Of a DNA stretch of 64,000 nucleotides, positions 12,120 through 23,632 are shown one piece after another. The notes under the pieces are model-generated. The model was not told the DNA's origin. It saw only the letters and a list, made by a program, of their open reading frames with translations, and searched no databases. Source of the stretch: Cryptomeria japonica (Eukaryota > Streptophyta > Pinopsida > Cupressales > Cupressaceae); contig NC_081415.1 of NCBI RefSeq assembly GCF_030272615.1, positions 103,842,796 to 103,906,795 of the forward strand. The letters are read 5' to 3'. The position numbers were made by a program, and so were the translations under genes. Every line of letters begins with the position of its first letter. Position 1 is the stretch's first letter.

Positions 12120-12349
12120 CATACCTTCATCTCTTTGAGATCTCTTAAGTGTTGGAGATCCAGCTGCGCAAACGTATTGATAAGCATTCAAAATCCTTCC
12201 ATGATTGACTGTTAACGGTTCTATTTTCTTGGAGCATTTTGTCAAGCAGTTCGTGTGCCTTTCTTATGTTTTGCTTATGCTTGTATATGTCTACAATATC
12301 TGCAGAATTCCTCTATCATTCATCATGTGTTGGATGTTCCAAAGCTCTC
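12120..12349 (-). pseudogene. PPR-protein pseudogene, downstream part
   Basis: Read on the minus strand this continues the PPR-like sequence of 17915-18290, from which it is separated by the copia insertion. Before the break the text encodes RALEHPTHDE; afterwards it resembles the PPR unit phrase RKAHELLDKMLQ, near 12275-12220. The reading is broken by stops and small indels. The similarity fades towards 12120, so that end is approximate. Confidence 0.5.
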
Positions 12350-12354
12350 ATTTT

Positions 12355-13059
12355 TGTTAATTATGGGTAGCTTGGACAGTTGTTCGTCCTTACCTAGAAA
12401 TAACAGCATTAGTTATGGGTAGTTTTGGACAGCTGTTCGTCTTGACCTAGAATTAGAAAATGGTTGTTTTTGTTAAACAAGTGTTGTTAGGATAATAACA
12501 ATTGTTATTTAATAGTGGCTCTTTTTAGGTGACACCTCATAGCCAAAATTAGGTATTGGTTAATTGAGTTGTCTTAATCTCAGCCGTTGGTTTGAATTAA
12601 TCTCGGCCGTTGGTTTTCCAATAGAGTAGTATAAAAAGGGGTCATGGGTCATTTGGAAAATAAGAAGTTTTGAGAAGAATTTGCAGTGATAGCAAATAGT
12701 CTTGCAGTGTTAGCAAGAGGCGCAGTGATAGCATTGATATAGCAGTGGAGGATATCAGCAGGAGATATTAGGAGTTTGTTGGAGTTCTGCCAGTAAGAGG
12801 CAAGGAATTCTTTTGTAATTCTTATATTGCTGAAGATTAATATATTTTCCATCTGTAGAACTGGTTTTCCCTTAGGGGTTTTTCTAGGGACGATTGTCCA
12901 AAAATATTGTGTCCTTGTGTTGCTTATTTCTTTCCGTATTTTTAGTGAAGTTGCAGTTGTGTTATTTTTCGATATTCAGCTGTAAATTTATTTTCAGCAG
13001 TTAAATAATTTTTATGAGATAGGAGATTAATAATCAGTGACTGCAATAGAATTTCTACA
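12355..13059 (+). repeat. 5' LTR of the copia element
   Basis: This 705-bp repeat matches 17205-17909 with about 10 substitutions and no length change. It contains a TATA box at 12630-12637. It has an inner near-repeat of its own first bases: GGACAGTTGTTCGTCCTTACC and a similar phrase lie about 60 bp apart. Confidence 0.95.
12630..12637 (+). promoter_or_regulatory. TATA box in the copia 5' LTR
   Basis: TATAAAAA followed by GGGG lies about 275 bp into the LTR, in the transcription direction. The identical site is at 17480-17487 in the 3' LTR. Confidence 0.7.
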
Positions 13060-13071
13060 TGGTATCAGAGC
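13060..13071 (+). promoter_or_regulatory. Primer-binding site (initiator Met tRNA) of the copia element
   Basis: TGGTATCAGAGC begins at the base after the LTR and is the standard plant copia primer-binding sequence, complementary to the 3' end of initiator tRNA-Met. Confidence 0.9.
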
Positions 13072-13163
13072 TTTGTTGAGGGTAGAAAAGGTTTACCCTA
13101 AGCAAAGGAAAGAAATTTGAGTTTGACCTCTTTCGAGTTATTGTTTTCCTTTATTTCTTTGAG

Positions 13164-16100
13164 ATGGCCTCAACAGGTTTGAGAGATCAGGACAGATTGG
13201 ATGGTGCCTCAAATTTTGGTGTCTGGAAAGCCAGAATTTCTTTATTGCTGGAAGAGAATGGTATCAAGGAATATGTTACCAGTACTGTAGTTGTACCTAC
13301 AGATCTAGTACAACTTGCAGCATACAAGAAGGATGATGCCAAGGCAAGGAGGATAATCCTTGATGGTGTCAAGGACCATGTTGTTCCACATATCGCAGAG
13401 TTAGATATAGCGAAGAAGATGTGGGATGCCATTCTGAATTTGTACCAGAATGCTACCACTAACCGGAAGCTGATTCTTAGAGAAAAATTGAGGAATACCC
13501 AGATGAACAAGGGAGAAGATGTTACAAGTTACCTCACCAGGCTTAGACTTGTCAAGGATGAGTTAGCAGCTGTTGGAGATAAGCCAAATGAAGACGAGCT
13601 AGTAAGAATAGCCCTAAATGGGTTTTCTAAGTAGTGGGATGTCTTTGTTCAAGTTATTAATGGACGAGACACCTTACCAAGTTGGGATCGACTTTGGAGT
13701 GATTTCACTCAGGAGGAGCTTAGACTAAGCCTTGTCAATGGAGCCAACAATAAGAGTCAGAAAAGTGAGGTAGAACAAGAAAATGTTGCCCTGGCGGGAA
13801 AGGGGAAAACAAAGAAGGGATCTAGCAAAGGAGCAAATTCACAAATTGAAAAGAAGAAGAAGGACCTATCTAAGGTCAAGTGCTTTGGTTGTCACAAGTT
13901 TGGCCACTATGTCAGCGATTGCCCACAAAGGAAGAAAGATAAGAAGGGAAAGAACCAAGTGGCAGCTTCAGCAAGTGCAGAGGAGCTCTCTAGTAGATTG
14001 GAGGATGAGTTTGCACTCATAGCCTGTATGATTAGCTCAACCTCACAGAGTGTCTGGTATATAGATAGTGGGGCGTCATTTCATATGATAGGAGTTCGAG
14101 ATTACTTCTCCAGCTACAAGGAGGAGAACACCAGAATCCAGATCTCTATGGGGAACTTGTCCAAGCTCAACTCAGTTGGGAAAGGGACTGTTCAGCTTCA
14201 GAGGGAGAATGGAAAGGTAATTCCTCTTCATGATGTGTTGCATGTGCCAAGCTTAGGTACAAATTTGGTTTCTGTATCTGTCCTTCAGGATAAAGGGTAT
14301 AATGTTCTCTTTAGAGGGATGCATGTTTTGATTAAGCATAAAGATTGGAAATCACCCGTATCTATTGGAGTTAGGAGTGGTCGCCTTTATAGGTTGTAGT
14401 TTGATACTCCTAAGGCACTCATGAGCAGTAGTAACGCTAGAGATCTTGGAGAGCTATGGCATAGGAGGATGGGCCATATTCATCATGGAGCACTTAGATT
14501 GCTTTGTGAGATAGTGACAGGTGTTCCAGAGGTGAGCACAGAGCATGATGATGTATGTAAGGGATGTGTGTTGGGAAAGTTTGTGAAAGCATCTTTTCCA
14601 AGGAGTGACACCAGATCTACGGGTGTTCTTGATCTAGTACATTCAGATGTATGTGGACCAATGTCGACAAAGTCTCTCAGAGGATATGAGTATTATGTTA
14701 CCTTTATTGATGATTTCTCCAGGAAGACCTGGATATACTTCTTGAAGACCAAGGATGAGGTTTTCAGTCACTTCCAAGAGTTCAAGGCTCTTGTGGAGAA
14801 CTCAACAGGAAGGAAGATAAAGGTTCTTCAATCAAACAATGGAGGCGAGTACAAAGGAAATGACTTCCAGGATTTCTGTACCAGAGAAGGAATCAAGAGA
14901 GAGTGGACTGTTCCTTACAATCCACAGCAGAATGGAGTTGCTGAGAGGAAGAACCATTCTATTTCGGAGGCAGCAAGGGCTATGCTACATGACCAGGACA
15001 TGCCCCGCTACTTATGGGCAGAAGCGTGTAGTACAGCAGTCTACATTCAAAATAGGGTTCCACACAAGGTACTAGGGAAAATGACACCAGAGGAGGCTTT
15101 CACAAGGAAGAAGCCAGATGTTGGTCACTTCAGGATATTTGGGAGTTTGGCATATTGCCTTATTCCTGGAGACACACGTACCAAGTTAGATCAGACTACA
15201 GAGAAGGGGTACTTTGTTGGGTATAGTGAAACTTCAAAGGCATATAGGATGTTCATTCCAAGGACTAGAAGAATTATTGTCAGACGCGATGTCAAGTTCA
15301 TAGAGGACAAGGCGTTTAGAAGATCTAGAGATTTACAAGCAGATGATCGGAGTGAGCAGCCAATGAAAGCTCCAAGTCCAAGTCAAGGACAACAAAGCTC
15401 AAGTACAGTTACTAGTACAAGCATAGACTCAAGTAGTGAAGATTCGCAGAGTATGGAGCAACTGGTGCAGCAGGATATGCATCTAGATGATATAGAGGTT
15501 GATATTTCATCCTCTACAGTTGGTAGTAGGAACCATGAGGTTCAAGACATACAAAGGGATACTCAAGAGTCTGTGGGAGCTCCTAGGAAGAGTACAAGAT
15601 AGAGGAGACAACCAGCCAAGTTCAATGACTATGTGGCATTAGTCAGCCAGTTGGTAGATAGTGAACCTTACAACTATCAGGAAGCTGCAAAGCATCAGGT
15701 ATGGCGAGATGCTATGGTTGAGGAATATAACTCAATAATGCAGAATGATGTATGGGAGGTAGTGCCTAGACCAATTGATAGAGCAGTAGTTGGATCGCGC
15801 TGGATCTTCAAGATAAAGCATGGTGCAGATGGTAGCATCGAGAAATATAAGGCGAGGTTTGTGGCCAAGGGGTTCTCTCAGAAGGAGGGAATAGACTATG
15901 AGGAGACATTTGCTCCTGTGGCCAGGTATACTTCTATACGAGCTGTAATCTCATTTGCAGCACAAATGGGATGGCAGATCCATCAAATGGATGTCAAGAC
16001 AGCATTCCTTAATGGAGAATTGAAGGAGGAGGTATACATAGAACAACCAGAAGGCTTTGTAGCACACAACAAAGAGACCCACGTGTGCAGATTAAAGAAA

Positions 16101-17210
16101 GCCTTATACGGACTCAAGTAGGCTCCTAGAGCGTGGTATGAGCGCATTGATACATACTTGCAGGAAATGGGCTTTGTGAAGAGTGAGGCTGATGCGAACC
16201 TCTACTACTTGGTGGTTGGGGGTGAGGTTCTCATTCTTGTTCTATATGTGGATGACTTGTTTCTTATTGGTGCACTAGGGCTCATAGAGGATTGCAAGAG
16301 GGACCTTGCAGAAGAGTTTGAGATGAAGGATTTGGGACTTATGCACTACTTTCTAGGCATGGAGGTGTGGCAGACTGATGGAGAGATTTTCCTTGGTCAA
16401 GGGAAATATTGCATTGAAATCTTGAAGAGATTCGAGATGGAAGATTGCAAAGCCATGTCTACACCCATGATCACTAATTGGAGGAAGGTAGATGCATCCA
16501 AGGAAAAGGATGTTGATCCCACCCTATACAAGCAACTGATTGGTTCGCTCATGTATTTGGTCAACACCAGGCCAGATATAGCCTTTGTAGTAAACTCTCT
16601 TAGTCAGTTCATGGTAGAGCCAAAGAGAGTGCATTGGACGGCGGCTAAGCATGTGTTGCATTATCTTCATGGTATAGTTGAGTACGAGATCAGATATGTT
16701 TGAGGTGAAGGTATCAAGTTGATAGGCTATACTGACGCAGATTGGGCAGGCAGTACAACGGACAAAAGGAGTACTTCAGGATGTTGTTTCAGCTTGGGAT
16801 CAAGAGTTGTTTCTTGGTTCAGCAGGAAGCAAAAATCTATGGCCTTGAGTTCATCAGAAGCAGAATACATAGCAGCCAGCATGGCAACGTGTGAAGCTAT
16901 ATGGCTTCGGAAGTTGCTAGTAGCCTTGTTTGGTCAGAAGGTTGAGACTACGGTGATACACTGCGACAATCAGAGTTGCATCAAGTTGACTAAGAATCCA
17001 ATGTTTCACGATAGATCGAAACATATAGATATCAGGTATCACTTCATCAGGGATTGTGTACAGAGGGGGATTTTTCAGCTACACTACATACCTACAGAGG
17101 AGCAGGTAGCAGACATTCTCACAAAGGCATTAGGGAAGGCAAAATTCATCTTCTTTAGAGATAAGATGGGTGTCGTGCAGAACAGCTTCCTCGCTAAGAG
17201 GGAGTGTTAA
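13164..17210 (+). pseudogene. Copia Gag-Pol polyprotein with five in-frame stops
   Basis: One frame of about 1349 codons starts at ATG 13164 and ends at a TAA (17208-17210) made by the first bases of the 3' LTR. Stops interrupt it at 13632, 14397, 15600, 16119 (all TAG) and 16701 (TGA). Gag starts MASTGLRDQDRLDGASNFGV. The CCHC knuckle CFGCHKFGHYVSDC is at 13881-13922. The protease motif WYIDSGAS is at 14055. The integrase has a GAG-pre-integrase stretch (LWHRRMGHIHHG); its first catalytic Asp is at 14646 and Glu at 14943, but the expected second Asp at 14835 is Asn. Reverse transcriptase shows [11 protein letters not shown] and YVDD at 16245-16256. RNase H shows YTDADWAG, SSSEAEYIA and HCDNQS. 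The stops look like CAG-to-TAG and CGA-to-TGA changes. The copy cannot make a full polyprotein. Confidence 0.92.
17196..17204 (+). promoter_or_regulatory. Polypurine tract of the copia element
   Basis: AAGAGGGAG directly precedes the 3' LTR and lies inside the last codons of the polyprotein frame. This overlap is common in compact copia elements. Confidence 0.75.
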
Positions 17211-17909
17211 TTATGGGTAGCTTGGACAGTTGTTCGTCCTTACCTAGAAATAACAGCATTAGTTATGGGTAGTTTTGGACAGTTGTTCGTCCTGACCTAG
17301 AATTAGAAAATGGTTGTTTTTGTCAAACAAGTGTTGTTAGGATAATAACAATTGTTATTTAATAGTGGCTCTTTTTAGGTGACACCTCATAGCCAAAATT
17401 AGGTATTGGTTAATTGATTTGTCTTAATCTCAGCCGTTGGTTTGAATTAATCTCGGCCGTTGGTTTTCCAATAGAGTAGTATAAAAAGGGGTCATGGGTC
17501 ATTTGGAAAATAAGAAGTTTTGAGAAGAATTTGCAGTGATAGCAAATAGTCTTGCAGTGTTAGCAAGAGGCGCAGTGATAGCGTTGATATAGCAGTGGAG
17601 GATATCAGCAGGAGATATTAGGAGTTTGTCGGAGTTTTGCCAGTAAGAGGCAAGGAATTCTTTTGTAATTCTTATATTGCTGAAGATTAATATATTTTCC
17701 ATCTGTAGAACTAGTTTTCCCTTAGGGGTTTTTCCAGGGACGATTGTCCAAAAATATTGTGTCCTTGTGTTGCTTATTTCTTTCCGTATTTTTAGTGAAG
17801 TTGCAGTTGTGTTATTTTTCGATATTCAGCTGTAAATTTATTTTCAGCGGTTAAATAATTTTTATGAGATAGGAGATTAATAATCAGTGACTGCAATAGA
17901 ATTTCTACA
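17205..17909 (+). repeat. 3' LTR of the copia element
   Basis: This 705-bp direct repeat of 12355-13059 supplies the TAA that ends the polyprotein frame and is followed by the ATTTT target-site duplication. Confidence 0.95.
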
Positions 17910-17914
17910 ATTTT

Positions 17915-18290
17915 TGCACAAGCTGTGAAGATGTTGTGGAGATTGCGAGCTCAAGCTTTACGCCTTCCAATCGCATTTGTTTGAAAGTTCCTAAATACTT
18001 CTCAACAAATGCACATTATGCATATCCTGCAACCATTGCATTCGATGACACCACATTTCTTTGAGGTATTTGAAAAAATAGTTCACATGGCCTGTCTATG
18101 CTTCCACAATTTTGTATACATGTTTACCAGAGCATTTCCAAATAGGAATCTGGAAACAATCGCCTTTCGATTACAGTTCCATGGATGTCCATACCCTGTT
18201 GCAAAGCTCCCATTTTGGCATAGACCAGGAGTACCTGCGCAAATGAAAACTGTTCGATCAGAAACCTCCATATGCACATCTTAAAGACAA
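17915..18290 (-). pseudogene. PPR-protein pseudogene, upstream part
   Basis: The minus strand reads AQVLLVYAKMGALQQGMDIHG near 18243-18181, then a VIER...ALVNMY stretch and a phrase matching IPQRNVVSSNAMVAGYA. These are landmarks of PLS-type pentatricopeptide repeat proteins, which bind organellar RNA. Stops and single-base indels move the match between frames and no intact repeat remains. The sequence continues on the other side of the copia element at 12349, so the copia insertion split an existing copy. It lies between two direct MITE copies. The source gene is not in the window. Confidence 0.65.
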
Positions 18291-18329
18291 GAAAAACAGT
18301 TTTAAAAAAATAAATTTTGAGTTGGAGTA

Positions 18330-18683
18330 GGGGAAGAGCACCGGTAGTCGTCATAGCTAACTTCGCACACTCTCAAATCTTATATGGTACATCGGATTTT
18401 GATTTTTTTTAGTTGTCGTTGTATGCGACTTAACTCCTTATAGCTATTGATCCGTCAACTCAAAATCGCTAGTACTTGTTGACTAATGTCTCAATAGTGG
18501 TGCACAAATGGGACAAATGTTCCAATAGTTGTGCACAGATGGGTCAATTAATTACGAAAAAAGATCGGCTATTGGTATAAAACAAATTTATTAATGGTGT
18601 TTCACTATGACGGCTATTGGGCGGTCAACATGACAATAACGTGACGATTATTGGAACTATGTTATCTATTGGTGCTCTTCCCC
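18330..18683 (+). mobile_element. MITE family copy B (354 bp), TA target site
   Basis: The 5' end GGGGAAGAGCACCGGTAG and the 3' end CTATTGGTGCTCTTCCCC are inverted complements at 16 of 18 positions. TA flanks both sides (18328-18329 and 18684-18685). The interior aligns with copy A at 11477-11947 in the same orientation and lacks about 115 internal bases. It is non-coding. Confidence 0.8.
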
Positions 18684-19057
18684 TAATGAAAATAGGGTAA
18701 GGCAAGGGAAATTGCAAACTGGCTGAGAGGGGGCATGTCAGCCACGTAAGTGGTCAACGCTTAGAGTGTGTCGGTTAACTTCAGTCACTTAAACGGTCAA
18801 AACTTAAAGTGTGTTTGTTACGTTAGTTGCACACAACTAGCAAATACAATCCTTGCACTTTATTTCTGCAAAATTTATTATTAAATGAGAAAACCAACAA
18901 ATATCTAAATGGTTTTTTTGGGACTAAGAATGAAATTCAAAAATATTTTTTCAAAAAAATTAGAAAAAATGTTGGCTAAATTTGTAGATTTAAAAAAAAA
19001 AAAAACAATTTTCTAGATCTATAAAAAAGGTAGATCTAGTGACTCTGTTGAATCCAT

Positions 19058-19380
19058 GCTTTGATACCATATTAAGTTTTGCAATACAAGTTTGGAAGAT
19101 CGAACAACAAACAAGAACACCTTCCACAAATAAGAGCAGCAAGAAGAAATGTCATATTCCTCAAAAGAAAAGATTACAAAATGAATAATACAGTGCATAA
19201 TGACTCGATTTATAGAAAGGAGAAGAAGCCCTAATCTAATATTAGGAAAACTAAAACAAAATCAATTGAAAGGTGTAAAGCCTTAATCTAATATTAGGAA
19301 TGGGATGTAAAGCTTAACTAAGTGAACTTAGTCTCTAATTATAGAATGCTCTAGCATCCCATTCCTCACCATCTACAATA
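19058..19380 (-). mobile_element. Copia-type LTR and primer-site fragment, antisense
   Basis: On the minus strand 19069-19058 reads TGGTATCAAAGC, a one-base variant of the copia initiator-tRNA primer site. Sequence on its upstream side (19071 to about 19380) would be the LTR, with an internal repeat of CTAATCTAATATTAGGAA. No second LTR or coding part was found, so this is a remnant with uncertain ends. Confidence 0.45.
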
Positions 19381-19715
19381 GATATATATGATTTTGGATG
19401 AAAAGGATGGAGGGTAAAGATTGCTTGATAAAGATCAAGTTTGGAGGATGGTTTGGTCCTCTCATCTCATGGTATGGTGTCAAGTGACACCGTGAGATAA
19501 GAGGAGAAGATGGAGGGTAGCTTAAGAGGACATTGGGAATTTAAAATACCCATTTATGAAAAATAGAAGTATTTGAAGATAATTCCTTTTCCATACTCAA
19601 GAAAGAAAGATCTATGTGATCAAATACATGGGGTCTTCTCTAAAGGGGATGCTTTTAAGGTTGAGTATGAGGGATAAGATTGTGTGCGGATTTGAAGTGG
19701 GTCAATCCCACTTTA

Positions 19716-19889
19716 AAAAGATTATGGAATATGCAAATGATCAGGGGAGGGTTAGATGGAGATTAGGAGATAATGAAACATGATGGAGGATGTGACGTGA
19801 GGAAAAGATTATGGAATATGCAAATGATCAGGGGGGGGGTTAGATGGAGATTAGGAGATAATGAAACATGATGGAGGATGTGACATGTG
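19716..19889 (+). repeat. Tandem duplication, about 87-bp unit, two copies
   Basis: The unit beginning AAAAGATTATGGAATATGCA starts at 19716 and again at 19803. The copies differ by a few bases, including the length of a G run (GGGGAGGG against a longer run of G). This looks like a local, recent duplication. Confidence 0.85.
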
Positions 19890-21192
19890 AGGAGGGTACT
19901 TAAATAAATAGGATTTATTTATTTAATTTTTGGATCAATGGGCATAGGGACAAGGGTAAATAATTAAAAATTTATTATTTACCTTAGGTTAGGTCTTAGG
20001 AAAAATAAAATAAAATAGATAATATTAATTAAGTAATAGAATACTATTTAATTAGTTTAAATGATGGAGAATTAGGTGAAATAGGGGTAATTGACCAAAT
20101 GTGGTCAATTTTAGGTGTCTACAAATTCAATTGGTTTGAACTCATCAATTTCATTCTTAGCTTTAATATTTTTTAATTTTATAAGTTACATTTATTAATA
20201 TTATTTAAAGATATTGAATGAGATTGCTTTAATTGTGAATTTTTTATCTCAAGGTTAACATAGTATTTTGGGGGAAAAAAGTATTCTACTTAGGTAGTCA
20301 TTTCAAGTTTTTGTGTTAATCACAATACAAACATGATAAGACTATGTAGAGAGATTTTGTGCATAAGGTGTTTCATCTCTCTACACTCTATGTGAACATC
20401 AGACATTCTAACCGTCAAATAGTCGACAACAATTTTACGCTTCACTCCTACCAAAATGTAGTGATTAATGAAGTCATGTTAAGTTCATTAAATAGATTTT
20501 AATTTTATTACTTTAAAATAGTTTGAGATAAGACTTGTATTTGTTTTTACAAGAAATTAAAGGTACATTAACAAGAATATTGGATAGATTGACACTTAAA
20601 CTTAGAACCTACTTGTAGCTAGTAAGATTTGCTACTACTAAGCCACCTGATCGCCTATGATGGAAACTTTTAAATTCTATCAAGTGTATTTCAATACCAA
20701 CTCATCCTCTAAGGTGCATTCATGTTGAAAGCAACTATAACACTAAGTTTAAAATTTCAAACATGTTATAGTTTGATTCCAATAAAATTTAGATGAGATC
20801 AATTTTGATTGTGATAAATGATTTTTAATTCTACTTTGTTTTTTACTACTTTACATTAAAAATTAGTTCACTAATTTCTATCCAATAAATAATATATTTA
20901 ATAACTATATACATTTCATATCATTTTTCATATAATTAAAATTTTAAATATTAAAATATTATCTCTTTATAATATTTTTTTTTCAAGATACCTATTAAAC
21001 TTATAAATACAATACAACATTTTTTTAGGAGTTTCAACCCTTTCATCATAAAGATGCAAATGACCACATTTGGACCTTTGTGTACATAACAACTTATCCT
21101 ACATTGTCGTAACTACCTAAAAGCAAGAACAATAGTTTTATGCTCTTAAATCACATAAGAAGAAACCCAAAATAATCATAAAAAATCCAGTA

Positions 21193-21530
21193 GAGGAAGC
21201 GTACCAGTAGTCATTATAGCTAACATTGTGCACCCACGGATCCTAAACGGTACATCAGATTTCGACAACTTTATTTGGCAACCTCTGTATCAACTTGATT
21301 GCTTCTAGCTATTGTTCTAGTTTTGGGTAGGAACGATGCATGTTGTGGGATCCATTATGCGCGCAAAGGTAAAAAAGTGGCCATTTCAAAGTGTCACCCA
21401 ATACCTACTTAAAGATGTCCCAATAACCGTGCACTACAACCATCTCAAAATAGCCAATACTTATGCACAAATTCACCATAGTCATGCACTATGGGTATCA
21501 ATAAAGTTGCACAACTCCTCCAATTAAAAT
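21193..21530 (+). mobile_element. MITE family copy C, partial
   Basis: It starts GAGGAAGCGTACCAGTAGTC after a TA (21191-21192) and aligns with the 5' part of copies A and B (TATAGCTAAC, ATCCTAAACGGTACATC). Like copy A it includes the ATGCACGTTGTGG-type segment that copy B lacks. No matching 3' inverted repeat is visible, so the right end is truncated or diverged. Confidence 0.55.
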
Positions 21531-23289
21531 CTAAAAAAGTCCAAAAATTTTATAACTACTAAAGATAAAGTGAGTGGATATTGATATATGTGAAATTTAT
21601 TTATGGACTTTTAATTATCATTTTTTATTTCTTTGAAGTTAGTAATTAAAAGATTAAGTAAACAAGGAATGAACGATAACTAATACTCTTCTACTATATT
21701 ATTTAAGAACTTAAAATATTAAAAATTAAAATAAATAACTATTAAACTCTCTCCCCTATATTTGTTCTCTTACATCTCCTGATACAGAAAGGGAAGTCCT
21801 ATACATGTTTTTAATGGTTGACCATTGCTCTCCCCATCGACTTTTTCCTCTTGAGATGCCATCTTTGTCCACACCAATACATTCTCTTTTGAATGTGCTT
21901 TTTAAATTATTATTAAAGTTTGTTTTGAATGTGTAATAAAACATGTTGAAACAATGTGACGATGATAACAATAGTGCCTTTGGACTAGGTAGTGACCAAA
22001 TTCTTTTATACTTCCAACGTTTTAAATAATTTTCCAACTTTTTAAATAATTTTCCACTTAATATGCCAATTTTTCCAATGTATCATCTTTGACTCATTTT
22101 GTGCATAGAATCAAATGCCTAGATTCCACATCTTTGAACATTTGATTTTTATAACATATTTTATTCAAATCATTGAGTGGAATATGTATGTTATTTTTAG
22201 TGGTAATTTTATTTTTTCTTTCCTTGTAATCATGAAATTTTAATATTTTTTGAGCCCTAATATCTAAACGGATTTATAAATTTTTTATTTGTCGAGGGTA
22301 GTGAGGACAAGTAATAGGTATCTTTTGACTATATCCTAAATTTTAATGTAGAGGAGTTTCTGATTTGGATTAAAATATAAATAAAAAATTAATTGTTAAA
22401 ATTCTAAATAATAAATGTAAACAAGGGCGTGATATTAAATGAGATTTATCATGAATTTGACCTCGTAATAACCAAAAATAATAAAAATATATTTGTGAAA
22501 AGGAAAAATATACACCTTTTCAAATATAGTCTTAGTTAAATAAATGTATCAAATTAAATAAATTAAATAATAAAATAAAGTTGTTTTTGTTAGAATTATA
22601 TTGATAGAATATGTAGCGTAGTGATTTATTAGTGTGTAAATAATTTAATAAATGAATGTTTTGGAGTATGGAAAAATGTTTGTTTAATTGTTTGGGTCAC
22701 TTATATAACTTTAAGAGTTACTTGTGTGATTGCTAATTTGAACTAATTGATCTTGTTGTCTAGATCAAGTTCATCTTGGTATCTTCAACCTATATTCGTA
22801 TTAGGGTAGTATCTAAAGACAAAATGAGGACTTTATTGATCAAGGATATATTCTCATTTGGTCAAACCCTCGAGATATTGATTTAATGACTTTTGGAAAT
22901 GATTGAGGATAGAATTTATAATGAAAGTGTAATGTCCCCTTTGTAAGAGACCTTAGTTTTGCCCTAGATTTTCCCTAGATATGATTTTTAACCAATAGGA
23001 AGAGGGTTAGAGGGAAAGTACCTTTATCTCTTTAGGAATAAAGACCTGCAAAACAAAGCTAGGAAACATTCTACAAATCATGCTACATAAATAAGTAATC
23101 ATAACAACAACTATAACCAAGTAGAAAAAATGATTCAAAAATTAAGAGAGAATAAAGTAAGCACACATTCAATTGTTAATACAGAAGTTAGAAAAATGAA
23201 CCATGATTTACTAATTGTTCATACTTCTACTTGGCTACTAATGAATCCTCAAGCATAGTAAGCTATTATGCATGCTTTATAGGTTATCT

Positions 23290-23632
23290 TGATCAACCGT
23301 TCCCCCTTATCAAGTCCAACCAAATAGTATCTTTATCAATTGTTCCCCCTTATCAAGTCAAATTGGATAGGGTGTCTTATCAAACTATTCCCCTTATTAT
23401 GTCATCCAGGAGAGGGTGTCTATTTAAACCATTCCCCCTTTCTTTCCATATACGATAGGGTGTCTTGAAAAATCGTTTCGCCTATCTTTTCACATATGAT
23501 AGGGTGTCTTCTTAAACCAGTCCCTTTATCTTTCCACACATGATAGGGTGTCTTATTAAACTGTTCCCTGTATCTTTCCATATGCGATAGAGTGTCTTGA
23601 TAAACCATTCCCCCTATCTTTTAGTATTATAA
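23290..23632 (+). repeat. Tandem array, about 44-bp unit, six to seven copies
   Basis: The phrase GATAGGGTGTCTT recurs, with small changes, at 23366, 23411, 23454, 23498, 23542 and 23586, a spacing of 43-45 bp. Each copy also has an AAACCATTCCCCCTATC-like segment. Units differ by point changes. There are no unique spacers, so it is not a CRISPR-like layout. Confidence 0.88.

Larger units (their letters stand above)
12355..17909 (+). mobile_element. Complete Ty1/copia LTR retrotransposon, plus strand
   Basis: LTRs of 705 bp each (12355-13059 and 17205-17909) start TGTTAA and end CTACA, and are flanked by the 5-bp target-site duplication ATTTT (12350-12354 and 17910-17914). The primer-binding site TGGTATCAGAGC directly abuts the 5' LTR and matches initiator methionine tRNA, as is usual for copia. 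Domain order is Gag, zinc knuckle, protease, integrase, reverse transcriptase, RNase H; integrase before reverse transcriptase defines Ty1/copia. By eye the LTRs differ at about 10 of 705 sites (about 1.4%), so the insertion is young. It interrupts an older PPR pseudogene. The coding frame has five in-frame stops and no frameshift. Confidence 0.96.
18684..22922. other. AT-rich intergenic sequence with repeat fragments, no gene
   Basis: No reading frame with recognisable domains is present on either strand. The block contains a copia LTR and primer-site fragment (19058-19380), an 87-bp duplication (19716-19889) and a third MITE copy (from 21193). The rest is AT-rich and I see nothing else in it. 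Short open stretches such as those near 21756-22037 on the minus strand show no family resemblance. Confidence 0.6.

Noticed and set aside
13060-13071. Possible tRNA gene remnant
   Set aside because: Only the 12-base primer-site complement is present; no tRNA arms follow. No tRNA or rRNA gene was recognised anywhere in the window.
13187-13510. 107-codon minus-strand frame within the copia Gag
   Set aside because: It is the complement of well-supported Gag coding sequence.
23290-23632. Regular 44-bp repeats considered as a CRISPR array
   Set aside because: Units are contiguous and diverged, with no conserved repeat plus unique spacer layout, and the context is a plant LTR.
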